A DNA stretch of 37,792 nt, from contig PARV01000050.1 of the NCBI GenBank assembly GCA_002712055.1, positions 1 through 37,792 on the forward strand, written 5' to 3'. Shown here piece after piece: positions 1 to 9,613 of this stretch. The DNA comes from Gammaproteobacteria bacterium (GTDB lineage Bacteria; Pseudomonadota; Gammaproteobacteria; Pseudomonadales; Pseudohongiellaceae). Position 1 is the stretch's first letter; each line of letters begins with the position of its first letter. Position numbers and translations under genes: made by a program. The notes beneath the pieces were generated by a model. That model searched no databases and was not told where the DNA came from. It saw only the letters and a program-made list of their open reading frames with translations.

Positions 1-177
1 GCCAATACCATCTGCAGCACCGGTACAAACACCTTCAAATAGAGCGAGCACAGATTTAACTCTTGGCACTGCATCTAGTGCTTGTACCAAATGCATTTCA
101 GAAGTACCGGGATTTGCTATACAAAACTCAACGCCGCAATCGGCGAGAGTATTTATCAGTGCAGTAGCGCCGTTCAT
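1..177 (-). CDS. Partial CDS (N-terminus only): thiamine-pyrophosphate enzyme, acetolactate-synthase-like
   Basis: Not in ORF track (runs off the window edge). Reverse complement from ATG at 177 reads [59 protein letters not shown], matching the N-terminal TPP-binding domain pattern (ANPGTSE..., [11 protein letters not shown]). Confidence 0.8.
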   Translation of the reverse strand, partial: MNGATALINTLADCGVEFCIANPGTSEMHLVQALDAVPRVKSVLALFEGVCTGAADGIG

Positions 178-264
178 GTTATCGTGCTCAATACTCGCTA
201 TTGGATTCGTTTAACAGTTATCTCGAAAAGCTGAACATCATAGCATTTAAAGTATTAAACACTA

Positions 265-666
265 ATGCCTATTACTAACGAACAAAAAGAATTCGCCGCC
301 TATGTGGTTGATCTCATGCAATCAATAGGGCCTGTGTACTCGAAACGGATGTTTGGTGGGTTTGGGGTTTTCCTGGATGGAATGATGTTCGGATTGATAA
401 TGATTAATACCCTGTATTTGAAAGTGGATGAAGAGAATCTAAAGGAATTTGATGAGCTGGGCCTAAAGCCTTTTACTTACAAGAAAAAGGGTCAGGAAAT
501 GAAACTTTCTTACTATCAAGCTCCAGAAGAAGCGATGGAGAGCATGGAAATCATGCGCGCGTGGGGTAACAGGAGTTTCGGTGCTGCGCTCAGGACGGAG
601 GCGCGCAAATCTCGAATAGGGAATAAGGGTAAAAACCTGGAAAATAGAGATACGCTAACGCTCTAA
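265..666 (+). CDS. TfoX/Sxy N-terminal domain protein
   Basis: MFGGFGVFLDGMMFGLI...LYLKVDEEN...Y..APEE pattern typical of TfoX N-terminal domain; no C-terminal TfoX domain. Confidence 0.8.
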   Translation: MPITNEQKEFAAYVVDLMQSIGPVYSKRMFGGFGVFLDGMMFGLIMINTLYLKVDEENLKEFDELGLKPFTYKKKGQEMKLSYYQAPEEAMESMEIMRAWGNRSFGAALRTEARKSRIGNKGKNLENRDTLTL

Positions 667-823
667 TTTACATGTAGATATCAGTTACTTATTACTGTTG
701 CCAATTTAACGAAGTAACCGGTACCTAACGAACTTTCATACACTTTAATTCTGATAATGCCTATTGAATAGGTTAGAATTCAGCCAGTTTAAAACTCGGA
801 TTTTTAAGAATTTGTTGGGGGAA

Positions 824-1807
824 ATGATGAAATTACGTGTGTTGACGCTTGCGATCGTAACTACTTTGCTTACAGGAATTATTCAAGCCCAGGATGAAGC
901 TTACGTGGTACCTCGCACGGAATGGGGACAGCCCGATCTTCAAGGAGTATGGAATTTCAGTTCATTTATTCCGCTCGAGCGTCCAGCATTTTTCGGTGAC
1001 AAGGAATTTCTTACCGAGGAAGAAATAGTTGCTCTAGCGGCTCAAACAGAAGCTGGATTGGAAGCAATCAATAATATAGGTGTCGGTGGCTACAATACTT
1101 TCTGGGTTGAGATGGGGGGCGATCGTGATAATCGTACCTCATTGATTACTCACCCTGAAAACGGACGCTTACCCGAAACTGTTGAAGGTATTCCTGTCCA
1201 GGTTGGAGGGCTTGGTCCTGACGAGCCGGGCACACGACCAGTGCGTATGGTAGTAGGTGGTATTGCTAAGGATGGTCCGGAAGACCGTGGATTATCGGAG
1301 CGCTGCATTGTTGGCTTTAATGCGGGCCCTCCATTTACACCAAATTTATATAATAACAACGTACAAATAATTCAAAACAACGATACCGTCGTTATCATGA
1401 CTGAAATGGTTCATGATGCACGCATCGTTCCGCTTGATAGTAGAGATCATATTAGCGGTAACATACGCCAATGGAGCGGCGACTCTAGGGGATACTGGGT
1501 TGACGATACACTAGTTGTTGAAACCCGGAACTTCAATGCTCAGACCCAAAGCTTCGGTGTTTATGGCACTGCGGAGCATAAGCTTCTAACCGAACGCTTT
1601 ACTCGAATTGATCCCTACACGGTTGAATATGAGTTTACGGTGGATGATCCGAGCACATTCAAAGATAAGATTACGGTGATGGTCCCCATGGCAAAGGTTG
1701 ACGGCTTAATGTATGAATATGCTTGTCATGAAGGGAATTATGGCATGCTGAATACTTTGCGCGGAGCAAGAATGGAGGAACGCCGCGCGGCTGAAAATAG
1801 TCGATAG
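824..1807 (+). CDS. Exported protein of unknown function (PRTEWGQPDLQGVWNF family)
   Basis: ORF 764-1807; likely start ATG 824 (MMKLRVLTLAIVTTLLTGIIQAQ signal peptide) preceded by GGGGGA. Mature start PRTEWGQPDLQGVWNFSSFIPLERP. Confidence 0.65.
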   Translation: MMKLRVLTLAIVTTLLTGIIQAQDEAYVVPRTEWGQPDLQGVWNFSSFIPLERPAFFGDKEFLTEEEIVALAAQTEAGLEAINNIGVGGYNTFWVEMGGDRDNRTSLITHPENGRLPETVEGIPVQVGGLGPDEPGTRPVRMVVGGIAKDGPEDRGLSERCIVGFNAGPPFTPNLYNNNVQIIQNNDTVVIMTEMVHDARIVPLDSRDHISGNIRQWSGDSRGYWVDDTLVVETRNFNAQTQSFGVYGTAEHKLLTERFTRIDPYTVEYEFTVDDPSTFKDKITVMVPMAKVDGLMYEYACHEGNYGMLNTLRGARMEERRAAENSR

Positions 1808-1824
1808 GCTATTATAGTTCCTAG

Positions 1825-1852
1825 AAAGAGGCCGACGTAGCCGGCCTCTTTT
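1825..1852 (+). terminator. Rho-independent terminator candidate
   Basis: AAAGAGGCCG-ACGTAGC-CGGCCTCTTT, 10-bp GC-rich stem, short T tract, directly after the stop at 1807. Confidence 0.75.
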
Positions 1853-2057
1853 CCTGAAAGGGAGCATTAGAAGGTCCACCTAAGGTGTAATTTTGATTTT
1901 GATTCAGACTTTTATAAATAAAGGCTGTTTATAGGGCCGAACTTTGTTCTCAGCGTGTCGACCTGACATTGATTCTATTCTTACAAGCTTCGGTTGATCG
2001 AGTCTAATTGTTTGATAAGATAAGATTTTTGTTATATAGCCAAGAGTCCCTGGTCGC

Positions 2058-3413
2058 ATGATTAAAAATAGGCATATGACAGCCTTTCGATTAATACGGC
2101 TCTTTGTATTTATGTATTTGCTGCCATTGCCGGCACTGTCCCAACAAGCGCCTGTAGAAACCCTCCAATATCAGGTTCCCGTTGACATGAGTGGTGTCTA
2201 TTTTTACCTAATTACGGTAGATGTAGGTGACATGGTGTGGGATAACTTTGGTCACACGGCGCTGAGGGTCTACGACGAGAATACCAATACCGATACTGTC
2301 TTCAATTGGGGAGTTTTCGACATTAGCGGGGGAGTGGGCGTATTTTCATGGAATTTCTTTAAAGGGATTATGAACTACCGTTTAGCAACTAATACACCTT
2401 CACAGGAATTTGCCATGTACAGGGAGCAACAACGGACTGTGTGGCAGGATAAACTTAACCTGAACAATCCCCAGAAAGAAATACTCTACCGCAGGCTTAT
2501 GTGGAACTTGGAACCGGAAAATGTGGAGTATGCTTACCAATACTTCTTTGATAATTGCACGACCAAGGTGAGGGATTATCTTGATGAGGCTCTGGCGGGC
2601 AAGATCAGTCGGCAATATATGGGGTTTACTGACAAAACTTTTCGGGAACAGGTCCAATCGCACTACCAATCGGTGCCACTTATCGCTCTTTCACTTGATG
2701 TATTGATGAACAGCAACATCGATCGAACTGTGACCGAATGGGAAGGTATGTATCTGCCTCTGCAGCTCAGACAGCGTTTATTGAATGTTCAATCTGACGT
2801 GGCGGAAAATGGTGAACAGTTAATGTTGCTGAGCGAATCCCAGGTCATCATGGAATTTCCAGCGCCTACTATTGAGACAAATGGTTACTACGTTTCATCC
2901 TTAGTATTGTGGACTCCCGTAATATTACTCATGCTAAGTTTGAAGAGAATACGTCAATCGTACTTTGCCAATTATGCTCGCGTCGGATTAAAAATACCTA
3001 GAATAAGTTTCAGGATTCTAGGAATGCTGGGATTGTTAACTGCGGTCTTTAGTGGGGTATACGGTATTATAATGCTGGGGAGTTGGTTTGTGTCTGATCA
3101 CATCGATACGCATCACAATTTGAATCTGTTGCTATTCTGGCCAACAGATCTGTTAGGTATTCTGGTTGCCCTTCGTTGGCTTTTCTTTTGTAAACCATGG
3201 TTAATGACTCATAACAGCCAACCCTTTATCAACTACTACCTGCTTGTGCATGTTGTGGCAATGGTTATCTACGCCGTTATTATGGTTTTTGGTCTCGCCG
3301 CCCAATCAATTTCGGCTATAGCGATCTATTTATTGCCTGGATTTTTTCTATATACCGTGTTGATCTGGTTAGTAGGGTTCGCTCCGGCAAAGCCGAAAGA
3401 TGTGTTCTTTTAA
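2058..3413 (+). CDS. DUF4105 / Lnb N-terminal domain membrane protein
   Basis: N-terminal signal, then GHTALRVYDE...NWGVFD...FNFFKG-like...YQYFFDNCTTKVRDYLDEAL motifs, C-terminal hydrophobic helices. Confidence 0.75.
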   Translation: MIKNRHMTAFRLIRLFVFMYLLPLPALSQQAPVETLQYQVPVDMSGVYFYLITVDVGDMVWDNFGHTALRVYDENTNTDTVFNWGVFDISGGVGVFSWNFFKGIMNYRLATNTPSQEFAMYREQQRTVWQDKLNLNNPQKEILYRRLMWNLEPENVEYAYQYFFDNCTTKVRDYLDEALAGKISRQYMGFTDKTFREQVQSHYQSVPLIALSLDVLMNSNIDRTVTEWEGMYLPLQLRQRLLNVQSDVAENGEQLMLLSESQVIMEFPAPTIETNGYYVSSLVLWTPVILLMLSLKRIRQSYFANYARVGLKIPRISFRILGMLGLLTAVFSGVYGIIMLGSWFVSDHIDTHHNLNLLLFWPTDLLGILVALRWLFFCKPWLMTHNSQPFINYYLLVHVVAMVIYAVIMVFGLAAQSISAIAIYLLPGFFLYTVLIWLVGFAPAKPKDVFF

Positions 3414-4401
3414 AGCGTGCCGAATTGTGACGACTATATTAAAAAGTTCAGAAGCGATTCGAGCAGATGAACTAGATCCTCTTGCACAGAAGGTGGCTGA
3501 TGCAGCGGCTCGCTTACCTCAGTTGGAAGAGGTCAGCGTCGAAGAGGCTCGCGCTTTGCGTGAGGAGCGGGGCAATCCATTTGCACCAGCATCTTGCGAT
3601 CTTGCAGATATTAGCGATCACGAGTTCCAAGTAAACGGGGGGACGATACTGGGTCGCGTCTATACGCCCCACAATAGGAAGGAGGGCTTGCTACCCGGCA
3701 TGGTTTTTTACCATGGTGGTGGGTTTGTACTTGGTAATGTAGAGCAATACGACACCGTCACACAGCGTATAGCCCTTCACAGTGGCTGTATTGTGGTTTC
3801 AATAGATTACCGACTGGCGCCGGATCGCAAGATAAAGGGGATACATCGAGACGGTTTCGACGCTTATCAATGGGTATTCAACAACTCCAACTCTCTGGGT
3901 ATTGACTCTGGCCGCATTGCCGTTGGAGGTGACAGTGCTGGTGGCAATCTTACTATTGGGGTAATCCTACTTTGCAAAAAACACGACTTCTCAATGCCCA
4001 GTTTTCAAGTATTAATTTATCCTAGCGTAGACCTACCAATGAGCTATCCCTCCGTGGAGGAGTTTGCATCAGGTTATTTTCTAACAAAAGAAGGCATGAA
4101 GTGGTTTAGAAGTCACTACTTACAAACTCCAGAACAAGCCTATGAGGCGGAATTACTTTTTTTGGAACAAGATCTGAGCGGTCTGCCACCGGCTTTTATT
4201 ATTACGGCTGGATTTGATCCCTTGAGAGACGAAGGCAAAGCCTTCGCAGATCGACTCTCTGAACACAATGTGCCGGTTAAGCATATTTGCTACACTGACA
4301 TGATCCACGGTTTTCTCTCCTTCTCAGGTGGTATTAGTGCTGGAATGGATTTGATCGAAGAGATTGGGAACGAGTTACAGGAAAACCTTTTTATAGGTTA
4401 A
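3400..4401 (+). CDS. Alpha/beta hydrolase, hormone-sensitive-lipase-like esterase
   Basis: HGGGFVLGN oxyanion motif, GDSAGGN nucleophile elbow, DPLRDEG and HGF catalytic motifs; start overlaps upstream CDS by 14 nt and may lie further downstream. Confidence 0.9.
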   Translation: MCSFKACRIVTTILKSSEAIRADELDPLAQKVADAAARLPQLEEVSVEEARALREERGNPFAPASCDLADISDHEFQVNGGTILGRVYTPHNRKEGLLPGMVFYHGGGFVLGNVEQYDTVTQRIALHSGCIVVSIDYRLAPDRKIKGIHRDGFDAYQWVFNNSNSLGIDSGRIAVGGDSAGGNLTIGVILLCKKHDFSMPSFQVLIYPSVDLPMSYPSVEEFASGYFLTKEGMKWFRSHYLQTPEQAYEAELLFLEQDLSGLPPAFIITAGFDPLRDEGKAFADRLSEHNVPVKHICYTDMIHGFLSFSGGISAGMDLIEEIGNELQENLFIG

Positions 4402-4410
4402 ATTGCGACC

Positions 4411-4439
4411 AAAAAAAAGCCGAACTCGAAAGATCGACT
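4411..4439 (-). terminator. Rho-independent terminator of the pal-like gene
   Basis: Minus strand AGTCGATCT-TTCG-AGTTCGGCT (stem with one internal mismatch and a UUCG tetraloop) followed by TTTTTTT. Confidence 0.75.
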
Positions 4440-4463
4440 TAGTCTTCCTAAACTGGTTAAACG

Positions 4464-5003
4464 TTAATCGATAATTTCGACTCTTCGATTGCGCTGGTAG
4501 GCTGCTTCAGTAGCTCCGCGATCGGCCGGGCGCTCCTCGCCGTAGCTGACAGTTTCAACTTGGTTGCGAGCGGCACCGTTAACAATCATATAATTCATAA
4601 TAGCGTTTGTGCGACGTTCCCCTAGAGCCAGATTATACTCTCGTGTACCACGCTCATCAGCATGGCCTTCTAGACGGATTTGTTTGCTGGGATTAGCGGC
4701 CAAGTCTCGCGCATGATAGGTCAAAACGTCGCGATCTGCCGATCGAAATTCGGCTACGTCAAAATCAAAATAGAACACTTTGGTCGCTAGCGCAGAACGC
4801 ATCATACGTTCCTCGGCAGCAGCTGCCCGTCTCCTCGCCTCGTCTTCTAGTTCCTGGGCACGACGTGCGGTTGCATCTACATCTGATTCATTGGTCTCTA
4901 CGACTTCTTCAGGAATGACTTCTTCGCTGCTGGAACTGCAAGCGACAAATCCACTGAACGCAAAAAGTACCAGTACCAATTTTATTAGGTGAACTATTTT
5001 CAT
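4464..5003 (-). CDS. pal: Peptidoglycan-associated lipoprotein (Pal), OmpA-like domain
   Basis: Lipobox-like FSGFVACSSSS; VFYFDFDVAEF...LEGHADERGTREYNLALGERRTNAIMNYM...VSYGEERP...NRRVEI. Confidence 0.92.
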   Translation of the reverse strand: MKIVHLIKLVLVLFAFSGFVACSSSSEEVIPEEVVETNESDVDATARRAQELEDEARRRAAAAEERMMRSALATKVFYFDFDVAEFRSADRDVLTYHARDLAANPSKQIRLEGHADERGTREYNLALGERRTNAIMNYMIVNGAARNQVETVSYGEERPADRGATEAAYQRNRRVEIID

Positions 5004-5360
5004 GGCTGCTCCTTCAAAATCCCTTTAAAACTCCAATCATTAAACTAAATCGCGGTTGGAAAGGCATGGGAAAATTACGCGTATATACAGTATCCTGAAT
5101 ACAAGCTTCAGCATACCCCATCTAGTCGGGTAAATCCATTGTATAAACTCAGCTTTAGTTACTCTGAAAGGCCCAGATTCACTGGGATTTTCCCTGCAAA
5201 TATTTTCGAGCAATTGTTCTATTACCGGTTATCAAAAACCCGCAGAAATGGTAATCTTCGCTCTTTTTAAAATCCACCAAAAACAGCCAGGGATGTTCCA
5301 TCTCTTCGTGATGGACGGACCGAATTAGCCTAGTTAAGGCCGATATAAGTAATTCTGGCG

Positions 5361-6575
5361 ATGAGGATAGAAATAATGAATGCTGATTTTACCTCTGAAG
5401 AATTGGCGTTCCAGAAAGAAGTAAGAACCTTTCTGGAGAGTGAGTTCCCACTTGAATTCAGGACCAAGATCGACGCGAACAGGCGTTTGAGTAAGGAAGA
5501 AATAATTTGCTGGCAGAAAATTCTTTACAAGAAAGGATGGGCAGCACCTACCTGGCCAGTTGAATTCGGAGGTACTGGGTGGAGCCAGATTCAGCGGCAT
5601 ATATTTGCGACCGAAATGGGTCTGATTGGTGCACCCGAGCCCGTGCCTTTTGGTATGAAGATGGTAGCGCCCATCATAATGGAATATGGAACTAATGAGC
5701 AGCAAAAACGTTTTCTGCCCGACATACTTGAAAGCAACGCGTGGTGGTGCCAAGGGTATTCTGAGCCAAATTCAGGCTCCGATCTTGCTTCTCTAAAAAC
5801 CACCGCGGTCAGAGAAGGGGATGAATACATCGTTAATGGAGCCAAGACTTGGAATACCTATGGTCAGTATGCTGATTGGATCTTCTGTCTAGTTAGAACT
5901 GACAACACCGTGAAGAAGCAAGAGGGGATAAGTTTCTTGCTTATTGAAATGTCATCGCCGGGTATTACTTTAAGGCCGATAGTTCTACTAGATGGTCATC
6001 CTGAAGTTAATGAAGTTTTCTTTGATGACGTGAGGGTGCCAGCAAATAATCTCATTGGGGAGGAAAATAAGGGCTGGACTTATGCCAAGCTACTACTCAC
6101 TCATGAACGAAGCAATATTTCTGGAGTCCCCCGTGGGAAAAGGCGTTTGGGGGCGCTAAAACGCATTGCAGCTGATACCGATGACGGATTCGGCGGCAGC
6201 ATGCTCGAAAATTCGAGTTTCAAGAAGAAAGTTGCAGAAGTTGAGATTGAGTTGCGAGCGTTAGAGTATTCAGAGTTACGAACACTTGCGGCTTTAAGTG
6301 TGGGCAAAGCGCCAGGTCCGGAATCCTCAATACTCAAGATTGTTGGTACTGAACTTTCGCAGGAAATAGATGAGCTCTTTGTGGAATTAGCAGCTTATAG
6401 TTGTCTTCCGTTTGTGCCAGAACAATTCGAGGATGGCTTTCAAGGTGTTCCTCTTGGCCCAGGCAATTCTGCATACGCGGCCTTGAACTATTTTAATAAT
6501 CGTAAAGCATCTATTTATGGCGGTTCTAACGAGATTCAACGCAATATTATTTGCAAGCATGTGCTTGGTCTTTAG
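5361..6575 (+). CDS. Acyl-CoA dehydrogenase
   Basis: GWAAPTWPVEFGGTGW, QGYSEPNSGSDLASLKT, KTWNTYGQYADW, IYGGSNEIQRNIICKHVLGL; start could be ATG 5376. Confidence 0.92.
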   Translation: MRIEIMNADFTSEELAFQKEVRTFLESEFPLEFRTKIDANRRLSKEEIICWQKILYKKGWAAPTWPVEFGGTGWSQIQRHIFATEMGLIGAPEPVPFGMKMVAPIIMEYGTNEQQKRFLPDILESNAWWCQGYSEPNSGSDLASLKTTAVREGDEYIVNGAKTWNTYGQYADWIFCLVRTDNTVKKQEGISFLLIEMSSPGITLRPIVLLDGHPEVNEVFFDDVRVPANNLIGEENKGWTYAKLLLTHERSNISGVPRGKRRLGALKRIAADTDDGFGGSMLENSSFKKKVAEVEIELRALEYSELRTLAALSVGKAPGPESSILKIVGTELSQEIDELFVELAAYSCLPFVPEQFEDGFQGVPLGPGNSAYAALNYFNNRKASIYGGSNEIQRNIICKHVLGL

Positions 6576-6622
6576 AAAAACTAAGCCAAAAACGCTACAC
6601 CAGCGTTAATGAGGTATAAAAG

Positions 6623-7756
6623 TTGGATTTTTCATACACACAAGAACAACAAATGCTCAAGGAAAGTGTGCAGAAGTTTGTACAAAAAAATTACGCATTC
6701 GATGCTCGTAAAAAAATCATTGCCAGTGAAGAGGGGTACAGCAAAGAAAATTGGGAGTTGTTTGCTGAACTTGGTTGGTTAACTGTTCCCTTTAAAGAGG
6801 AGGATGGTGGATTTGGCGGTTCAGCTGTGGATCTTACAGTGATGATGGACGAGTTTGGCAAGTCTAATCTGGTAGAACCCTTTACTCCTACAGTCATTCT
6901 CAGCGGAGGCTTGATTAGCACGCTGGCAGGAAATGACCAAAAATCTGGACTATTGGGTCCACTCATGGAGGGCAAGTTACAACTAGCTTGTGCATACGCT
7001 GAGGCTGACAGTCGGTTTAACCTTTCTAGTGTAAGTACAACAGCGACTGTTGAAGGAGACCAGGTAAATATAGAGGGTGGCAAGATAAATGTTCTGAACG
7101 CTTCTAATGCTGATAAGTTACTTGTAGTAGCGCGCGAATCAGGAGGTCGGACCGACCGAGAGGGTATCTCCATATTCCTTGTCGATAGCGATTCTGAGGG
7201 CCTCTTAATTCAGCCGTACACGAATGTCGACGGTAAGAAAGCGGCTCAGGTTGGCTTTGCATCGGTTAGTATTCCTCTAACCGCTAGGCTAGGGAAGGCT
7301 GGCCAAGCTTTGTCCGCTTTAGAAACTGTAGTTGACCGGGCGACAGTTGCTGTCAGCGCAGAAGCAGTTGGTGCGCTCGAGGTTTTATTACAAAAAACAG
7401 TGGAATATAGTAAGACGCGAAAGCAGTTTGGCTCACCTATTGGGACCTTCCAGGCTCTACAGCATCGCATGGCAGATATGTTTATCGAGTGCCAATTAGC
7501 ACGATCCATTGTGATCATGGCTGCTATGAAGCTCGACGGCAGTGATAGTGACGTAGAGAAAAGTAAGGCCGTGTCTGCTGCAAAGAGCCGTGTAGGTAAG
7601 GCCATAGAGAAAGTTGGACAAGAGGCCATACAGATTCACGGCGGTATCGGTATGACAGAAGAACTCGACGTGGGGCATCTGTTCAAGCGTGTGACAGCTA
7701 TCGACATCCAGTTTGGTAACTCCGACTATCACACCGCAAAATTTGCGTCTCTCTAG
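6623..7756 (+). CDS. Acyl-CoA dehydrogenase (second member of the tandem pair)
   Basis: MDFSYTQEQQMLKESVQKFV, YSKTRKQFGSPIGTFQALQHRMADM, QIHGGIGMTEELDVGHLFKR; TTG start. Confidence 0.9.
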   Translation: MDFSYTQEQQMLKESVQKFVQKNYAFDARKKIIASEEGYSKENWELFAELGWLTVPFKEEDGGFGGSAVDLTVMMDEFGKSNLVEPFTPTVILSGGLISTLAGNDQKSGLLGPLMEGKLQLACAYAEADSRFNLSSVSTTATVEGDQVNIEGGKINVLNASNADKLLVVARESGGRTDREGISIFLVDSDSEGLLIQPYTNVDGKKAAQVGFASVSIPLTARLGKAGQALSALETVVDRATVAVSAEAVGALEVLLQKTVEYSKTRKQFGSPIGTFQALQHRMADMFIECQLARSIVIMAAMKLDGSDSDVEKSKAVSAAKSRVGKAIEKVGQEAIQIHGGIGMTEELDVGHLFKRVTAIDIQFGNSDYHTAKFASL

Positions 7757-7773
7757 TCCAGAGGGATCCTGTA

Positions 7774-8484
7774 ATGAGCGAATTAATTTTTGTTCGTCAT
7801 GGGCAGGCTTCCTTCGGAGAAGATTCCTATGACAAACTCAGTCAGCTGGGTATCGAGCAGGTACGAATACTTGCCCGGCATTGGCAACAAACAGGCGAAC
7901 AATTTGACTTCCTCTATAGCGGCACTCTGCAGCGCCAGAAGGAGACGGCTGCGGAGTTAATGTCCCTTGTCAAAAATAATCAGGTTGAACCAATTGAACA
8001 TTCTTGGCTTAATGAATACAACGCTGATCCCCTTATTCAAATTTACCTGCGTAGTCATTCAGTTAACGAGGGCCTCGATCCGAAATTGAGTTGGCCTATA
8101 AGAGAGGAAAGTCTGTTTCAGCGGATTTTCGAAGCAGCGACATCAAAGTGGATACGCGATGAACTTGAGCCAAGTGATCAGGATCGAGAATTTGAGCAGT
8201 GGTCCAAGTTCCGCGAGCGAGTACACAGTGTCTTGGATGAGCTTATGGCCAAGCATCGCTCGGGTAGCCGAGTGTTAATCTCCACCTCTGGAGGTGTCAT
8301 AGCGATGGCATTGCAAAGGGTATTACAATTTCCCGATGAGCAGGTGATTAGCATTAACTGGATGGTGCATAACAGTTCAGTAACCCGAATCAAATACGGA
8401 AATGGTAAGATCTCGCTCACACAATTTAATAGCCTTCCGCACCTTGAGAGGAAAGGCTTGAACCATCTGGTCACCTACCGGTAA
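7774..8484 (+). CDS. Histidine phosphatase (phosphoglycerate-mutase-like) family protein
   Basis: N-terminal LIFVRHGQASF (RHG motif), later STSGGVIAMAL. Confidence 0.9.
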   Translation: MSELIFVRHGQASFGEDSYDKLSQLGIEQVRILARHWQQTGEQFDFLYSGTLQRQKETAAELMSLVKNNQVEPIEHSWLNEYNADPLIQIYLRSHSVNEGLDPKLSWPIREESLFQRIFEAATSKWIRDELEPSDQDREFEQWSKFRERVHSVLDELMAKHRSGSRVLISTSGGVIAMALQRVLQFPDEQVISINWMVHNSSVTRIKYGNGKISLTQFNSLPHLERKGLNHLVTYR

Positions 8485-8523
8485 ACAAATTGACAGGGTT
8501 AGCTAAATAACCAAGGAATTGTT

Positions 8524-9603
8524 TTGATAGCTAGTGACTTAATCGACAGGACGAGTAGTGTCAGAGAAGGGGAAGAACTGGATCTCTCTGCACTTAAGGA
8601 GCATCTCGAACCTGTATTGGACACCAATATAGGCGCACTGCAAATCAAGCAGTTCCCAGGGGGGCACTCCAATCTTACTTATCTATTAACTAGTGGTAAT
8701 GAGAGCTGGGTACTACGACGACCGCCTTTTGGCAGTACCGTAAAGAGTGCCCATGACATGTCGCGTGAATATAAAATTCTATCGGCACTTAAAGACGTTT
8801 ATCCCTATGGGCCAGTACCTCTGTATTTTTGTACCGATCACAGCGTTATTGGCTGCGATTTTTATTTGATGAATTATATCCGGGGGTTGATCATCCGCCG
8901 CGATTATCCTAAAAATCTAAATCTTTCACCTACTCAGATCAGAGAACAGTTGTTTAACTTCTTTGATGTGCTCGGTGAGTTACATTCTGTTGATCTAGTG
9001 GAGGCCGGCCTTGATAAATTTGGTAGACCTGAAGGCTATGTCAGACGGCAGGTTGAAGGATGGTGCAAGCGTTGGTCGGATGCCGTGACTCCGGACACGG
9101 TTAATTGCGATGTTACCATTCAGTGGCTCAACGACAATATGCCGCCAGAGAGTGGTAAAGCAAGCGTGATCCATAATGACTATAAGATGGATAACGTGAT
9201 TTTTGACGTGGAGAATCCATTAAATATGATTGGTGTTCTTGACTGGGAAATGGCTACAGTTGGAGATCCATTAATGGACCTTGGATGTACCCTGGGTTAC
9301 TGGACTCAGGTAAATGATCCAGACTTCTTCCGCAATTCCCGCACAATGCCTTCAGATTTGGAAGGCGCTCCAACTAGAGCCGAAATTATAGATCGCTTCC
9401 AGCAGCAGACCGGCCTGGCGATGGACAATTTCCCATTCTATTTTTGTTTTGGATTATTTCGCCTGTGTGTTATCGGTCAGCAGATTTATTATCGCTACTA
9501 TCATGGCTTAACCAAGGACGAGCGATTTGCTGGATTTCTTAAAAAAGCCCATGTGCTTCAACGAATGTGTGAACTCATAATCCGGGGTGAAATAAAAACC
9601 TAA
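8524..9603 (+). CDS. Phosphotransferase (APH/ACAD10-11-like kinase domain)
   Basis: FPGGHSNLTYLL, WVLRRPPFG, VIHNDYKMDNVIFD, GVLDWEMATVGDPLMDLG; TTG start. Confidence 0.92.
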   Translation: MIASDLIDRTSSVREGEELDLSALKEHLEPVLDTNIGALQIKQFPGGHSNLTYLLTSGNESWVLRRPPFGSTVKSAHDMSREYKILSALKDVYPYGPVPLYFCTDHSVIGCDFYLMNYIRGLIIRRDYPKNLNLSPTQIREQLFNFFDVLGELHSVDLVEAGLDKFGRPEGYVRRQVEGWCKRWSDAVTPDTVNCDVTIQWLNDNMPPESGKASVIHNDYKMDNVIFDVENPLNMIGVLDWEMATVGDPLMDLGCTLGYWTQVNDPDFFRNSRTMPSDLEGAPTRAEIIDRFQQQTGLAMDNFPFYFCFGLFRLCVIGQQIYYRYYHGLTKDERFAGFLKKAHVLQRMCELIIRGEIKT

Positions 9604-9613
9604 GGACAGAATT

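Noticed and set aside
5004-5360. 357-nt intergenic region considered for a structured RNA (hairpin CCATC-TCTTCGT-GATGG near 5298)
   Set aside because: Only a weak 5-bp hairpin; no recognisable riboswitch or sRNA motif by eye.
6691-7732. Long antisense ORFs (6691-7173, 7246-7629, 7496-7732) opposite the acyl-CoA dehydrogenase
   Set aside because: Shadow ORFs opposite a strongly supported CDS, with low-complexity Ser/Pro-rich translations and no recognisable domain.
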